Source: Streptomyces sp. CB01635 (GTDB lineage Bacteria; Actinomycetota; Actinomycetes; Streptomycetales; Streptomycetaceae). Taken from it: DNA of 64,000 bases. The notes under the pieces are model-generated. The model worked only from the letters and a program-made list of their open reading frames with translations. It was not told the origin of the DNA and did not search any database. The stretch is taken from the NCBI RefSeq assembly GCF_002803065.1, contig NZ_NNBL01000002.1:1-64000 (forward strand), read 5' to 3'. The position numbers were made by a program, and so were the translations under genes. Of this stretch, positions 34,653-42,195 are shown piece by piece. The first letter of the stretch is position 1, and each line of letters starts with the position of its first letter.

Positions 34653-36764
34653 TCAAACGTGAACGACACCGTCCGAGCGGTCACCGGAGCCGGAGTCGAT
34701 ACCGGCCGCCTCGACCCGTACCGCGCACACCTTGAACTCCGGCATCCGGGACGTCGGATCGAGAGCGGGGTTGGTCAGGTTATTGGCGCGCCCGGCGCCC
34801 GGCCAGTGAAACGGCATGAACACTGTGTCGGGCCGGATGCCCGCCGTGATCCGGGCGGGCGCCTCGGCCCGCCCGCGCCGGGAGACGACGGCGACCGGCT
34901 CGCCCTCCGCCACCCCGATCAGGGCGGCGAGCCGCGGATGCAGCTCCACGAAGGGGCCGGGCGCGGCGGCGTTGAGCTCGGCCACGCGCCGGGTCTGCGC
35001 ACCCGACTGGTACTGCGACACGACGCGCCCGGTCGTCAGATGGACCGGGAACTCGGCGTCCGGCTCCTCGGCGGCGGCCCGGTGCGAGACGGCGACGAAC
35101 CGGGCCCGCCCGTCGTCGGTGGCGAACCGTTCCAGAAAGAGCCGGGGCGTCCCGGGATGTTCCTCTTCAGGACAGGGCCAGAACACCCCGTCCTCCTCGA
35201 CGAGCCGCCGATAAGAGATCCCCGCATAGTCGGCAGGCCCCCCTTCCGAAGCCAGCCGCAACTCCTCGAAAACCTCCTCAGGATCGGCCGGGAACCCCTT
35301 CTCCACCCCCAGCCGCCCGGCCAGCTCACGCAGCACCTCCAGATCGCTCCGCACCCCGTCCGGAGGCGAGATCGCCCGACGCCGCAGCAGCACACGCCCC
35401 TCCAGACTGGTCACGGTCCCCGTCTCCTCGGCCCACTGGGTAACGGGAAGCACCACATCGGCAAGAGCGGCGGTCTCGGAAAGCACCACATCGGCCACGG
35501 CCAGAAAGTCGAGCGACCGCAGCCTGCCCTCCACGTGGGCGGCGCGAGGAGCCGACACCACCGGATTCGACCCCATGACCAGCAGAGCCCGTACGTCACG
35601 CCCCAGCGCGTCGAGCAGTTCGTACGCGGAACGGCCGGGCCCGGGAAGGGAGTCGGGGTCAACGCCCCACACGCCGGCCACGTGTGCACGCGCCGCAGGG
35701 TCGGTCAGCTTCCGGTACCCGGGCAGCTGGTCGGCCTTCTGCCCGTGCTCGCGCCCGCCCTGCCCGTTGCCCTGCCCGGTCAGGCACCCGTACCCGGAAA
35801 GGGGCCGCCCGGCGCGCCCGGTTGCGAGGCACAGGTTGATCCAGGCGCCCACGGTGTCGGTGCCCTTGGACTGCTGCTCGGGCCCACGCGCGGTGAGCAC
35901 CATCGCGGCCTCGGGCTCGCAGAACATCCGCACGGCCTCGCGCAGTTGAGGCACCGGAACGCCGGTCACGCGCTCCACGTACTCGGGCCAGTGCGCCATC
36001 ACGGCGGCCCGCGCGTCCTCCCAGCCGCGGGTCCGCGCGCGCACGAACTCCTCGTCGACCCGTCCCTCGGTCACCACGAGATGCAGCATGCCGAGGGCCA
36101 GGGCGAGATCGGTCCCGGGCCGGGGCGCGAGATGGAGGTCGGCGAGCTCGGCGGTGCGCGTGCGGCGGGGGTCGATGACGACCAACGTGCCGCCGTTCTC
36201 CCGCAGTTCGTTCAGATAGCGCACAGCAGGGGGCATGGTCTCGGCCATGTTCGACCCGACCAGGACCACACATCCCGTACGCGGAATGTCCTCAAGGGGG
36301 AACGGCAGCCCGCGGTCGAGCCCGAACGCGGCGAGCTGCCCCGCCGCGGCGGACGACATGCAGAACCGCCCGTTGTAGTCGATCTGCGAGGTCCCGAGCA
36401 CGACCCGGGCGAACTTCCCGAGCCCGTACGCCTTCTCGTTGGTGAGCCCGCCCCCGCCGAAGACCCCGCACGCGTCCGGGCCATGAGCAGAACGCGTACG
36501 GGAGAGCCCCTCGGCGACACGGTCAAGCGCCTCACCCCAAGAAGCGGCCTCGAGCGCGCCCCCTTTGCGAACAAGCGGCCCACTCAACCGCACCCCCGGC
36601 TCGAGCACGGCAGCGGCCGTACGCCCCTTCCCGCACAGGGCGCCACGATTGACGGGAAACCCGGCACGCTCCGCGACCTCGACAACACCAGAGGCAGTCG
36701 GGACGAGATTCATCCCGCACTGAAGGGAGCAGTAGGGGCAGTGGGTGGGCGTGACAGTGAGCAT
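34653..36764 (-). CDS. nasA: Assimilatory nitrate reductase catalytic subunit
   Basis: The 703-residue cytoplasmic molybdoenzyme reduces nitrate to nitrite. The N-terminal CPYCSLQCGMNL with a later LCGKG Cys binds a [4Fe-4S] cluster. The bis-MGD domains follow: YNGRFCMSSAAAGQ, VVLVGSNMAETMP, VIDPRRTRTAELADLHL, and a C-terminal molydopterin-dinucleotide-binding barrel (HLTTGRVVSQYQSGAQTRR). No signal peptide and no attached FAD or BFD domain are present, so electrons must come from a separate protein, possibly the FAD reductase at 28168. I place the start at the ATG at 36764; an in-frame start three codons upstream exists. The upstream region contains an 80-bp tandem repeat. Confidence 0.93.
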   Translation of the reverse strand: MLTVTPTHCPYCSLQCGMNLVPTASGVVEVAERAGFPVNRGALCGKGRTAAAVLEPGVRLSGPLVRKGGALEAASWGEALDRVAEGLSRTRSAHGPDACGVFGGGGLTNEKAYGLGKFARVVLGTSQIDYNGRFCMSSAAAGQLAAFGLDRGLPFPLEDIPRTGCVVLVGSNMAETMPPAVRYLNELRENGGTLVVIDPRRTRTAELADLHLAPRPGTDLALALGMLHLVVTEGRVDEEFVRARTRGWEDARAAVMAHWPEYVERVTGVPVPQLREAVRMFCEPEAAMVLTARGPEQQSKGTDTVGAWINLCLATGRAGRPLSGYGCLTGQGNGQGGREHGQKADQLPGYRKLTDPAARAHVAGVWGVDPDSLPGPGRSAYELLDALGRDVRALLVMGSNPVVSAPRAAHVEGRLRSLDFLAVADVVLSETAALADVVLPVTQWAEETGTVTSLEGRVLLRRRAISPPDGVRSDLEVLRELAGRLGVEKGFPADPEEVFEELRLASEGGPADYAGISYRRLVEEDGVFWPCPEEEHPGTPRLFLERFATDDGRARFVAVSHRAAAEEPDAEFPVHLTTGRVVSQYQSGAQTRRVAELNAAAPGPFVELHPRLAALIGVAEGEPVAVVSRRGRAEAPARITAGIRPDTVFMPFHWPGAGRANNLTNPALDPTSRMPEFKVCAVRVEAAGIDSGSGDRSDGVVHV

Positions 36765-37206
36765 GAGGCCCACACTGCGCGCACGCTGTTACGCGACAGC
36801 CCACGCCCGATTACACGCAAGGCACGACGCCCTCTTAGCGGCACCGGCGGGACGGTGAGAACAACGGCGGATCAGCCGTGAAACCGTCGCGAGGGGACGT
36901 GGGGGTGTGTCCGCCCGGAGCACGGAGGTGCAGGCGCCGGTGAAGGGACACAGGGCGGAGGCGCCACGATGGCGAGGACGGACACACCCCCGCGGCCCCG
37001 CCCCACGTCACACGAGGCGACTGAGCGAAGCCGCACACGAGGAGCATCAGCGAAGCCGAACGTCACACGAGGCGATTGAGCGAAGCCGAACAACAGGCGA
37101 TTGAGCGAAGCCGCACACGAGGAGCATCAGCGAAGCCGACCGTCACACGAGGCGATTGAGCGAAGCCGAACAACAGGCGATTGAGCGAAGCCGCACACGA
37201 GGAGCA
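36765..37206. other. Repeat-rich region upstream of nasA
   Basis: This 442-base gap holds a 13-bp inverted repeat pair (GGGGGTGTGTCCG at 36901-36913 and CGGACACACCCCC at 36979-36991) and an 80-bp tandem repeat from about 37013 to 37217. Short reading frames here arise from the repeats, whose 80-base period is not a multiple of three. GTAAC-like half-sites exist near nasA but no full GlnR box is evident. Confidence 0.75.
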
Positions 37207-37217
37207 TCAGCGAAGCC
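37013..37217. repeat. 80-bp tandem repeat, about 2.5 copies
   Basis: The string GGAGCATCAGCGAAGCC recurs at 37041, 37121 and 37201, exactly 80 bases apart, and the units 37041-37120 and 37121-37200 differ at only a few positions. Each unit contains four smaller GAAGCCG-type motifs at roughly 20-base spacing, so the array looks like a nested duplication. The last copy runs into the 3' end of the SanA-like gene. Confidence 0.92.
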
Positions 37218-37881
37218 CCACCTCAAGAGCCTCCCGAACCCCAGGCTCCCGTTGGCCGAGAAACCGGGGATCGGGCCGGAACACGGAGTCGATGACGGCC
37301 TTCCCCGCAGCGAGCACCTCACGGGCCCCGCCGTAATACCAGGTCACGTCGTGCCGGTCGTCGACGCCGACGCCGTACGACGAGACGCCCGCCGCCTCGC
37401 ACAGGGCGACCGCGCGCCGAATGTGGAACCCCTGGCTGATCAGCACGGCCCGGTCGACCCCGAAGATCTTCTTGGCCCGCACGCACGAGTCCCACGTGTC
37501 GAACCCGGCGTAGTCGCTGACAACGGCCTTGTCCGGCACCCCGTGCCGGGTCAGATAGGCGCGCATGGCGTCGGGCTCGTCGTAGTCCTCGCGGCTGTTG
37601 TCGCCGGTCACCAGAAGGACCCGGATCCGCCCGTCACGGTAGAGCCGGGCCGCGGCGTCGAGCCGGTGAGCGAGATACGGCGAAGGCTCGCCCTCCCAGA
37701 GCCCGGCCCCGAACACCACAGCGACATCCGTGCGCGGCGCATCGTCAACCGTACGCAGCCGGTCCCCGGTCACCACAAACATCCACGTAGCCGGCAACAG
37801 CGCCAGCACACACACGGCCACTGCGCCCTGTACGAACAGCCGCCACCCCCGTCGCGTACGCGGCAACCGGATCCGCACCAC
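37207..37881 (-). CDS. SanA/YdcF-like DUF218 membrane protein
   Basis: The 224-residue protein has one N-terminal membrane helix (residues 14-36, AVAVCVLALLPATWMFVV) and an external DUF218 domain: DVAVVFGAGLWEGEPSPYLAHRLDAA, RVLLVTGDNS, YAGFDTWDSCVRAKKIFG and SQGFHIRRAVALCEAAG. It resembles SanA of E. coli, linked to envelope barrier function and vancomycin sensitivity at high temperature. The frame opens at 37950, but GTG at 37881 follows GGAGGGGT and begins just before the anchor, so I use it. Its C-terminal codons overlap the 80-bp tandem repeat. Confidence 0.85.
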   Translation of the reverse strand: MVRIRLPRTRRGWRLFVQGAVAVCVLALLPATWMFVVTGDRLRTVDDAPRTDVAVVFGAGLWEGEPSPYLAHRLDAAARLYRDGRIRVLLVTGDNSREDYDEPDAMRAYLTRHGVPDKAVVSDYAGFDTWDSCVRAKKIFGVDRAVLISQGFHIRRAVALCEAAGVSSYGVGVDDRHDVTWYYGGAREVLAAGKAVIDSVFRPDPRFLGQREPGVREALEVGLR

Positions 37882-38066
37882 TGACCCCCACCCCCACCCC
37901 TCCGAAACGTCGTCGCACGACTGGACGCACGTTTCCGCCGGCCGGTTCACGCGGCAAGCGAGGACCCGACCACCTCACATCCGTCCGAACACCCGGTGAG
38001 CCCAGGGGAAGCGACCCGTCACCGCCCCGCAACGACGCCGCAACCTCCCGCGGACAGGATCGGTTC

Positions 38067-38972
38067 ATGACGGCGTCGAAACATCAGCGCGACGAGCCCA
38101 CCGGCACGGCCCACCTCGACAGTACGGCGCAACTCATGACCAGGATCACCAGTCAGCTCGGCACCCAGCTGAGCCATGTCAGGCTCGACGGCAGCCGCCG
38201 CACGCTCCCGCAGGCCCCGCCCACCCCGCCGGCCCTGGTGGTCGTGGCGCACGGCAGCCGCGACCCGAGGGCGCTCGCCACGGTCCACGCCCTGCTGGAC
38301 AAGGTGCGCGAGGAACGCCCGGGACTCCCCGTCCACCTCGGCCACATCGAGCTGAACGAACCGCTCCTGACCGACACCCTCGCGGGCCTCGCCCCCGGCC
38401 GCGCCGTCCTGACCCCGCTGCTCCTGTCCCGCGGCTACCACGTAAAGCAGGACATCCCGGGAGCCCTGGCCACGGCCCCGCACCTGACGGCCCGCGTCGC
38501 CCCGCCACTGGGCCCCCACCCGCTCCTCGTGGAAACGCTGTACGCCCGCCTGGTAGAGGCAGGCTGGGACCCGCGCCCCGACGCCCGTACGCGCAGGACC
38601 AGCGGCGTAGTCCTCGCGGCGGCCGGCTCCCGCGACCCCGACTCGGCCGTCGACACGGCCCGTACGGCCGCGCTCCTGGCGAACCGGCTCGGTGTCCCGG
38701 TGGTGCCCGCCTACGCGAGTGCCGCCGCGCCCACCGTCCCGGCCGCGCTGCGGGCGCTGGCCGCGAGAGGCAGGCACCGAGCCGCCGTCGCCGCGTACTT
38801 CACGGCGCCGGGCCGCTTCGCCACGCAGTGCGCGCAGGCCGCCCCCTGGATAGCCGCCGCCCCGCTCGGCGCGCACACGGCGATGGCGCGCCTCCTGCTC
38901 CACCGCTACGACACGACGCTCGCGTCCCCGGCGCGACCCGCTCCCGTACAGCGGCAGCTCACGTCGGCCTGA
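38067..38972 (+). CDS. Sirohydrochlorin chelatase (CbiX family)
   Basis: The 301-residue protein has two CbiX-type halves. The first has VVVAHGSRDPRALATVHALL with the metal-site His and a second His in SRGYHVKQDIP. The second half, from about residue 180, has VVLAAAGSRDPDSA, where the HGS motif is AGS, so that His is lost. The family inserts iron or cobalt into sirohydrochlorin, the last step to siroheme, the cofactor of NirB and sulfite reductase. Its place beside nasA, and within 10 kb of nirBD, fits nitrite assimilation. The N-terminal 45 residues are a polar extension. Confidence 0.87.
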   Translation: MTASKHQRDEPTGTAHLDSTAQLMTRITSQLGTQLSHVRLDGSRRTLPQAPPTPPALVVVAHGSRDPRALATVHALLDKVREERPGLPVHLGHIELNEPLLTDTLAGLAPGRAVLTPLLLSRGYHVKQDIPGALATAPHLTARVAPPLGPHPLLVETLYARLVEAGWDPRPDARTRRTSGVVLAAAGSRDPDSAVDTARTAALLANRLGVPVVPAYASAAAPTVPAALRALAARGRHRAAVAAYFTAPGRFATQCAQAAPWIAAAPLGAHTAMARLLLHRYDTTLASPARPAPVQRQLTSA

Positions 38973-39005
38973 CCGTTTGTCACCGCGTGCCTTTACTGTC
39001 AGTCC

Positions 39006-40397
39006 ATGGAAGGCACGCACGAGACACCCGCAGCGAAATCGGTCCCAGCCATCCCTACCGCCCCATCGCACCCCATCGACCAGTCCGGCTACGACGCAGC
39101 GGCGGCGGAGCGCTGGGCCCCCGAGCCGGACAAACGCCCCGGCCGCACCGCCTTCCAGCGCGACCGCGCCCGCGTCCTGCACTCCTCGGCGCTGCGCCGC
39201 CTCGCGGGCAAGACCCAGGTAGTCACCCCCGGCACGATCCCCCAGGCTCTCGACTCCGCTCGAGCAGGGGGGACCCCCATCCGAGCCTGGGACGCCAGCC
39301 CCCGCACCCGTCTGACGCACTCCCTGGAATGCGCGCAGGTGGGCCGGGAGCTCGGCGCGGCGCTCGGCTGCGACCCGGACCTCGTGGAGACGGCCTGCCT
39401 CTCGCACGACATGGGCCACCCGCCCTTCGGCCACAACGGCGAACAGGCGCTGAACGAGGTGGCGCAGGACTGCGGCGGCTTCGAGGGGAACGCGCAGTCG
39501 CTGCGCCTGCTGACCCGTATCGAACCCAAGCGCTTCGTCCAGAGCGCCGACACGGACGAGCTGGTCAGCGTAGGCCTGAACCTCACGCGTGCCGCGCTGG
39601 ACGCCGCGACGAAGTACCCGTGGCCCCGCGGCGGCCACCCCACCGACCCGGCCTCGCCCAAGTTCGGCGTGTACGAGGACGACCGCCCGGTCTTCGACTG
39701 GATCCGCAAGGAGTCACCCGAGCGACGCACCTGCTTCGAGGCGCAGGTCATGGACTGGTCGGACGACGTCGCGTACTCGGTGCACGACCTGGAGGACGGC
39801 CTGCACGCCGGCCACCTGGACCCGAACATGCTGCACGCCGAACCGGAGCGCCGTGACATCTACGCGGTCGCGATCGGCCGTTACGTGCCGGCGGACACGG
39901 ACCCCGAAGAGCTCGCGGCGGCGCTCGACCGGCTCCTCGACCAGGAGTGGTGGCCGCACGGCTACGACGGCACGGCGGTCGCGCAGGCCCGCCTCAAGGA
40001 TGCGACGAGCCAGCTCATCGGCCGCTTCTGCCTCGCGGCGGAGGGCGCCACGCGTACCCGGTACGGCTCGGGCCGCCTCACGCGCTACGAGGCCGAGCTG
40101 GTGGTGCCGCGCGAGGCACGGTACGAGTGCGCGGTCCTCAAGGCGGTCGCCGACCGGTACGTGATGCAGCGCCCGCAGCAGGAGCGGCTCCGCGCCGACC
40201 AGCGCATCGTCGTGGCGGAACTCGCCGAGGCGCTCACCCTGCGCGCCCCCGACGGCCTCGACCCGCAGTTCCGTGCCCTGTTCGACACGGCGGGCGACGA
40301 CCGCTCCCGCAAGCGCGTGATCGTCGACCAGATCTCCTCCCTCACCGACGCCTCGGCCCGCGAGCTGCACGCGCGGCTGACAGGGCCCCGTCCATGA
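39006..40397 (+). CDS. dgt: Deoxyguanosinetriphosphate triphosphohydrolase (dGTPase-like)
   Basis: The 463-residue HD-domain enzyme hydrolyses dNTPs to nucleosides and tripolyphosphate, controlling nucleotide pools. The family N-terminus [22 protein letters not shown] is followed by the HD motif [16 protein letters not shown] and [19 protein letters not shown], with the closing Asp in [16 protein letters not shown]. Between TQVV and the HD helix, residues 80-96 ([17 protein letters not shown]) form an unusual insert that is encoded by a dispersed palindromic repeat (39242-39290). The gene lies upstream of the ferredoxin-reductase-like gene and dnaG in a replication-linked cluster. Confidence 0.93.
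   Translation: MEGTHETPAAKSVPAIPTAPSHPIDQSGYDAAAAERWAPEPDKRPGRTAFQRDRARVLHSSALRRLAGKTQVVTPGTIPQALDSARAGGTPIRAWDASPRTRLTHSLECAQVGRELGAALGCDPDLVETACLSHDMGHPPFGHNGEQALNEVAQDCGGFEGNAQSLRLLTRIEPKRFVQSADTDELVSVGLNLTRAALDAATKYPWPRGGHPTDPASPKFGVYEDDRPVFDWIRKESPERRTCFEAQVMDWSDDVAYSVHDLEDGLHAGHLDPNMLHAEPERRDIYAVAIGRYVPADTDPEELAAALDRLLDQEWWPHGYDGTAVAQARLKDATSQLIGRFCLAAEGATRTRYGSGRLTRYEAELVVPREARYECAVLKAVADRYVMQRPQQERLRADQRIVVAELAEALTLRAPDGLDPQFRALFDTAGDDRSRKRVIVDQISSLTDASARELHARLTGPRP
39242..39290. repeat. Dispersed palindromic repeat inserted in frame within dgt
   Basis: This 49-base segment has perfect 8-bp inverted ends (CCAGGCTC at 39242, GAGCCTGG at 39283-39290) and an internal GGGGGGACCCCC hairpin. 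Bases 39247-39280 closely match the intergenic repeat at 19773-19804. It lies in frame and adds about 17 residues to the dGTPase between two conserved segments. Confidence 0.75.
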
Positions 40398-40671
40398 GGG
40401 CGTCGCCCAGCGGGGTGCGGCGGTGCAGGCCGGTGTTGCCGCGCCGCAGCGAACCGACGGGACCCGCCTCCCGCAGGACCGTGGCGCGCCGGCTCGCGGT
40501 GGACGCGGTCGGCCGCAGCAGCCGGGCCAACTGCACGGTCGTACGCGGATGTTCGAGGGCTTCGAGGGCTTCGAGGGCGAGCGCCTGGGGGGTCGGCCAC
40601 CCCGGCGCGGATCCCGGAGGATGCACGAGGACGGGGTCGAGCAGCGGGTCGGTCAGCGCCACCGGTGACAC
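40342..40671 (-). pseudogene. Remnant of an ArsR-type winged-helix regulator
   Basis: On the - strand the frame reads QLARLLRPTASTASRRATVL, REAGPVGSLRRGNTGLHRRT and PLGDALMDG, a good match to the winged-helix C-terminus of ArsR-like regulators (for example of the DUF5937 type): helix, recognition helix, wing, then a TPLGDAL end. Only about 100 residues remain, the N-terminal two thirds being absent, and the 3' end overlaps the last 56 bases of dgt on the opposite strand. I read it as a decayed gene. A GTG at 40671 could start a short product, so a small functional protein is not excluded. Confidence 0.6.
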
Positions 40672-40886
40672 GACGCAGAAGAACGACGGGGCCCGCACCG
40701 CGCTGCGCCGCGGAGCGGGGTTCGTGCGGATCGCGCTCCTGTGCACGGTCGTCGCCCTCGTCGCGAAACCGGCCATCGACCACTGGGCGTGACGAAAAGA
40801 TGCCCTGTTCGGACCATGCCCCCTTCCCGCATCACGCTCCGTGCGGGACGCTCGCATATGGCGCCATGGCAAAGAGGAGGCATCAC
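40672..40886. other. Gap between regulator remnant and ferredoxin-reductase-like gene
   Basis: About 215 bases with no convincing gene. A + strand frame ends at 40792 with a hydrophobic stretch (FVRIALLCTVVALVAK), but it has no plausible start nearby. The promoter of the flavoprotein gene is presumably in the AT-richer part after 40792. Confidence 0.55.
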
Positions 40887-42161
40887 GTGGTCGACGCGGA
40901 TCAAACGTTCGTCATTGTCGGAGGCGGGCTCGCCGGAGCGAAAGCGGCCGAGACGCTGCGCTCCGAGGGCTTCAACGGCAGAGTGATCCTCATCGGGGAC
41001 GAGAGGGATCATCCGTACGAACGCCCACCCCTGTCCAAGGGCTATCTCCAGGGCAAGGAGGAACGGGACAGCGTCTTCGTCCACGAACCGGCCTGGTACG
41101 CGCAGAACGACATCGAGCTGCACCTCGGCCAGACCGTCGTAGCGGTCGACCCGGCCGTGAAGAACGTCCGGCTCGGCGACGGCACGGTCGTCCACTACGA
41201 CAAGCTGCTCCTGGTCACCGGCGCCGAGCCGCGCCGCATGGACATCCCGGGCACCGAGCTGGCCGGCGTGCACCACCTGCGCCGCCTCGCCCACGCGGAG
41301 CGCCTGAAGGGCGTCCTCGCCTCTCTCGGCCGGGACAACGGCCACATCGTGATCGCGGGCGCGGGCTGGATCGGCCTGGAGGTCGCCGCGGCGGCCCGCG
41401 AGTACGGCGCCGAGGTCACCGTCGTCGAGCCCGAGGCAACCCCGCTGCACGCGGTCCTCGGCCCCGAAATCGGCCAGATCTTCGCCGACCTGCACGCCGA
41501 GCACGGCGTCCGCTTCCACTTCGGGACCCGCCTCACCGGCATCACCGGCCAGGACGGCATGGTCCTCGCCGCCCTCACCGACGACGGCGAGGAGCACCTG
41601 GCCCATGACGTGCTGGCCGCGATCGGCGCCGCCCCGCGCGTCTCGCTCGCCGAGTCCGCCGGGATCGAACTCGCCGACCGTTCGCACGGCGGCGGCATCG
41701 CCGTCGACGCCTCGCTGCGCACCTCCGACCCGGACATCTACGCGGCCGGTGACGTGGCGGCCGTGCAGCACCCCCTGTTCGGGACCCGGCTGCGCGTCGA
41801 GCACTGGGCCAACGCGCTCAACGGCGGCCCGGCCGCCGCGCGCGCCATGCTGGGCCAGGAGGTGACGTACGACCGCGTGCCGTACTTCTTCTCCGACCAG
41901 TACGACGTCGGCCTCGAGTACTCGGGCTGGGCGCCCCCGGGCTCGTACGACCAGGTGGTCATCCGCGGGGACGCAGGCAAGCGGCAGTTCATCGCGTTCT
42001 GGCTCAAGGACGGGCGGGTGCTCGCCGGGATGAACGTGAACGTGTGGGACGTCACGGAGACCATCCAGGCCCTCATCCGCTCCGGTGTCAGGCCCGGGGC
42101 CGAACGCCTGTCGGATCCGTCCGTCGCGCTCACGGCGCTGCTTGAGGGGGAGGACGGGTGA
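40887..42161 (+). CDS. Ferredoxin/rubredoxin reductase-like FAD oxidoreductase
   Basis: The 424-residue flavoprotein has FVIVGGGLAGAKAAETLR (FAD), HIVIAGAGWIGLEVAAAAREYG (NAD) and DIYAAGDVAAVQHP (second FAD contact), with a C-terminal reductase domain ending in DVTETIQALI. This is the ferredoxin-NAD(P) reductase group that feeds ferredoxins of P450 or dioxygenase systems; no ferredoxin gene is adjacent. The start is the GTG at 40887, preceded by AGAGGAGG at good spacing; an in-frame ATG lies seven codons upstream. dnaG follows after 34 bases with its own promoter. Confidence 0.88.
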   Translation: MVDADQTFVIVGGGLAGAKAAETLRSEGFNGRVILIGDERDHPYERPPLSKGYLQGKEERDSVFVHEPAWYAQNDIELHLGQTVVAVDPAVKNVRLGDGTVVHYDKLLLVTGAEPRRMDIPGTELAGVHHLRRLAHAERLKGVLASLGRDNGHIVIAGAGWIGLEVAAAAREYGAEVTVVEPEATPLHAVLGPEIGQIFADLHAEHGVRFHFGTRLTGITGQDGMVLAALTDDGEEHLAHDVLAAIGAAPRVSLAESAGIELADRSHGGGIAVDASLRTSDPDIYAAGDVAAVQHPLFGTRLRVEHWANALNGGPAAARAMLGQEVTYDRVPYFFSDQYDVGLEYSGWAPPGSYDQVVIRGDAGKRQFIAFWLKDGRVLAGMNVNVWDVTETIQALIRSGVRPGAERLSDPSVALTALLEGEDG

Positions 42162-42195
42162 CGTGAGTGTCGGCGGGTCACCGTAGAATTCTTGC
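42160..42195 (+). promoter_or_regulatory. dnaG promoter, probably leaderless
   Basis: TGACGT (42160-42165) and TAGAAT (42184-42189), 18 bases apart, precede the dnaG GTG by only six bases, with no ribosome-binding site between. Transcription would start at the GTG. Confidence 0.55.

Noticed and set aside
34653..36881. + strand frame of 740 codons opposite nasA
   Set aside because: Antisense shadow of nasA with Gly/Pro/His-rich composition.
36835..37104. Short reading frames in the region upstream of nasA
   Set aside because: They are produced by the 80-bp tandem repeat, whose period is not a multiple of three, so the frame is not maintained between copies.
37013..37217. CRISPR array
   Set aside because: The repeat is directly tandem without unique spacers of constant length, and no cas gene is in the window.
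40394..40792. + strand frame after dgt with a hydrophobic C-terminus, starting at an ATGA overlap
   Set aside because: Most of the frame is Arg/Ser-rich and antisense to the winged-helix remnant; the hydrophobic part has no start codon of its own nearby.
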